Shown here piece by piece: positions 32,861-34,294 of a stretch of 34,294 bases of DNA. The notes beneath the pieces are model-generated. The model ran no database searches, had not been told where the DNA came from, and saw nothing but the letters and a program-made list of their open reading frames with translations. A program made the position numbers and the translations under genes. The number at the start of each line of letters is the position of its first letter. The stretch's first letter is position 1. This DNA comes from Planctomycetota bacterium (GTDB lineage: Bacteria > Planctomycetota > UBA1135 > UBA2386): NCBI GenBank assembly GCA_016793305.1, contig JAEUHU010000265.1:1-34294 (forward strand), in the 5' to 3' direction.

Positions 32861-33868
32861 TCACGCGAACGGCAGTTCGCCGGGCTTCTGCTTCGGCGTG
32901 GGCATCTGCAGGTGTTCGTAGGTGCGCGGCGTCGCGATCCGGCCGCGCGGCGTACGGGCCAGCAGGCCGCAGCGGATCAGATGTGGCTCGAGCACTTCCT
33001 CGATGGTGTCCTCGGCCTCGTCGAGCATCGCTGCCAGCGTCTTCAGGCCGATCGCATCGCCGCGCTCGACCAGCGCGCGCAGCAGCTTGCGGTCGAGTTC
33101 CTCGAGGCCGAGCGCATCGATGCGCAGCCGCTGCAGCGCTTCTTCGGCGACGGCCACGTCGATGCTCGCCTTCTGCTGCATCTGGGCCAGGTCGCGCACC
33201 CGCCGCAGGATGCGCAGCGCCACGCGCGGCGTGCCGCGGCTGCGGCCGGCACACAGGCTCGCCGCACTCGGCTCGAGCACCACCTGCAGGCGGCTCGCCG
33301 CGCGCAGCAGGATCTGCTCGACGTCCTTGCTCGGGTACGGCTCGAGCCGTTCGACGATGCCGAAGCGGCTGCGGAACGCGGCGGTCAACAGGCCTTCGCG
33401 CGTGGTGGCACCCACCAGCGTGAACGGTTGCACACCCAGGCGCACGCTGCGCCCGCTCGGCCCCGGATCGAGCACCACGTCGATCGCGTGGTCCTCCATC
33501 GCCGAGTAGAGGTACTCCTCGAGGACCTTCGGCAGCCGATGGATCTCGTCGATGAACAGCACCTGGTTGCGTTGCAGGCGCGTCAGGGTGCCGGCGAGGT
33601 CCTTCGGCGCGCCGAGTGCCGGGCCCGAGGTCAGCACGATGTCGGCACCCATGCCGGCGGCGATCAGGTGGGCGAGCGTGGTCTTGCCGAGGCCGGGTGG
33701 GCCGCACAGCAGCACGTGGTCGAGCGGTTCGTCGCGGCCGCGCGCCGCCCCGATGGCGATGCGCAGGTTGTCGCGGATCTGCTCCTGGCCGACGAACTCG
33801 CCGAACGTCGTCGGACGCAGGCTGCGGTCGAATTCGCGTTCGTTCGGATCGGCCGAGTGGAAGACCAT
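32861..33868 (-). CDS. ruvB: Holliday junction branch migration helicase RuvB
   Basis: A 335-residue AAA+ motor of the RuvAB complex. Walker A is GPPGLGKTT (56-64), Walker B is LFIDEIHRLP, and the sensor region reads GATTREGLLTAAFRSRFG with the Arg finger. The C-terminal winged helix (LGLEELDRKLLRALVERG onward) is complete, ending in GELPFA. The N-terminus is compact (FDRSLRPTTFGEFVGQ), as in most RuvB. The ATG at 33868 is chosen because sequence upstream is non-conserved and a TACGAT element lies 11 bases before it. ruvA and ruvC are not in this window, so the usual ruvCAB cluster is split here. It is the first gene of the ruvB-tgt-EEP set. Confidence 0.97.
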   Translation of the reverse strand: MVFHSADPNEREFDRSLRPTTFGEFVGQEQIRDNLRIAIGAARGRDEPLDHVLLCGPPGLGKTTLAHLIAAGMGADIVLTSGPALGAPKDLAGTLTRLQRNQVLFIDEIHRLPKVLEEYLYSAMEDHAIDVVLDPGPSGRSVRLGVQPFTLVGATTREGLLTAAFRSRFGIVERLEPYPSKDVEQILLRAASRLQVVLEPSAASLCAGRSRGTPRVALRILRRVRDLAQMQQKASIDVAVAEEALQRLRIDALGLEELDRKLLRALVERGDAIGLKTLAAMLDEAEDTIEEVLEPHLIRCGLLARTPRGRIATPRTYEHLQMPTPKQKPGELPFA

Positions 33869-33879
33869 GCGGGGCGGAG

Positions 33880-33885
33880 ATCGTA
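33880..33885 (-). promoter_or_regulatory. Candidate -10 element upstream of ruvB
   Basis: TACGAT on the minus strand ends 11 bases before the ruvB ATG, with no ribosome binding site between. It lies in the 54-base gap between ruvB and the divergent hemoglobin gene. Confidence 0.35.
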
Positions 33886-33922
33886 CTTGCGTCCGGCCGC
33901 GGTTCCACCACGCTTCCCGCCC

Positions 33923-34294
33923 GTGAGCGACGCCGAACTGCCGATCTACCAGCTGCTGGGCCCCGAGGTGCTGACGCGCATCGTCGCCGGGTTCTACCGG
34001 CGGGTGCCGGGCGACCCGATCCTCGGGCCGATGTACCCGCCGCACGACCTCGCCGGGGCCGAACACCGGTTGCGCAGCTTCCTGCTCTACCGGTTCGGCG
34101 GGCCGCCGGACTACCTGCGCGAACGCGGCCATCCGCGGCTGCGCATGCGCCACATGCCGTTCTCGATCGACCGGGCCGCGCGTGACCGCTGGATGGAGCT
34201 GATGCTGGCCGCGATCGACGAGGTGCCGGAGGCGGCACCGCACCGCGGCTACCTGGAGACGTTCCTCGGCGACATCGCGACGTTCCTGGTCAAC
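33923..34294 (+). CDS. glbO: Group II truncated hemoglobin, N-terminal part (cut by window edge)
   Basis: An open frame of 124 codons from GTG 33923 to the window end, without a stop. The residues match the trHbO family: Tyr25 (B10, AGFYRRV), Tyr38 (CD1, GPMYPPHDL), proximal His77 (RMRHMPF) and Trp90 (G8, RDRWMELM). Intermediate phrases such as HRLRSFLLYRFGGPPDYLRERG are typical of the family. It binds heme and O2/NO-type ligands, with roles in oxygen or nitric-oxide chemistry. Only a few C-terminal residues should be missing. The start is a GTG without visible ribosome binding site, divergent from ruvB. Confidence 0.93.
   Translation, partial: MSDAELPIYQLLGPEVLTRIVAGFYRRVPGDPILGPMYPPHDLAGAEHRLRSFLLYRFGGPPDYLRERGHPRLRMRHMPFSIDRAARDRWMELMLAAIDEVPEAAPHRGYLETFLGDIATFLVN

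Noticed and set aside
1..34294. CRISPR arrays, tRNA/rRNA genes, insertion sequences, attachment sites
   Set aside because: No direct-repeat array, tRNA cloverleaf, transposase or integrase was found by reading; composition is even across the window, giving no sign of recent transfer.

Overview
The window is about 34 kb of very GC-rich, almost entirely coding bacterial DNA. No gap between genes exceeds about 210 bases, and I found no tRNA, rRNA, CRISPR array, insertion sequence or phage gene. The planctomycete-type families in one operon (DUF1549/DUF1553 cytochrome, Tat-exported DUF1501, DUF2231 fused to a planctomycete cytochrome c domain), the toroid protein beside ExbB/ExbD and the many exported proteins of unknown role point to Planctomycetota. 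This assignment is by family content, not by a marker tree.

Layout. 1-2908 (minus): the start of a secreted protein, a secreted calcium-loop beta-propeller and a Tat-exported NAD(P)-binding epimerase-like protein. 3012-5572 (plus): miaB and ribD, overlapping by 4 bases. 5620-7074 (minus): a GHL10 glycoside-hydrolase-like lipoprotein. 7284-18418 (plus): a run of seven genes, made up of a large exported TPR protein, an ExbB/TolQ channel, an ExbD/TolR protein, a 1228-residue fusion (TolB-like propeller, membrane hairpin, Ala/Pro linker, squalene-cyclase-like toroid), a membrane-anchored SRPBCC protein, an exported DUF255/YyaL-type thioredoxin protein and a HIT protein. 18445-22627: four genes of unclear function (small hypothetical, GNAT, TPR lipoprotein, secreted protein) in alternating orientation. 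22651-30006 (minus): a POTRA-less Omp85 barrel followed by the three-gene planctomycete cytochrome operon. 30176-30469 (plus): a zinc-ribbon membrane protein. 30501-33868 (minus): ruvB, tgt and an exported endonuclease/phosphatase-family protein. 33923-34294 (plus): the start of a group II truncated hemoglobin, cut by the window edge.

Main points of interest. First, the 7284-15215 cluster has the parts of a Tol-Pal/Exb energised envelope machine in the order TPR, TolQ, TolR, then one polypeptide combining a TolB-like propeller, a TolA/TonB-like spanning linker and an alpha/alpha toroid. Second, all eight Sec-exported non-lipoproteins would start with Gln after signal peptidase cleavage, and seven have Leu at -3, recalling the Bacteroidetes 'Q-rule' (pyroglutamate N-termini). 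Third, one propeller carries an acidic calcium-type loop in each of six blades. All names come from motif reading; no database search was run.
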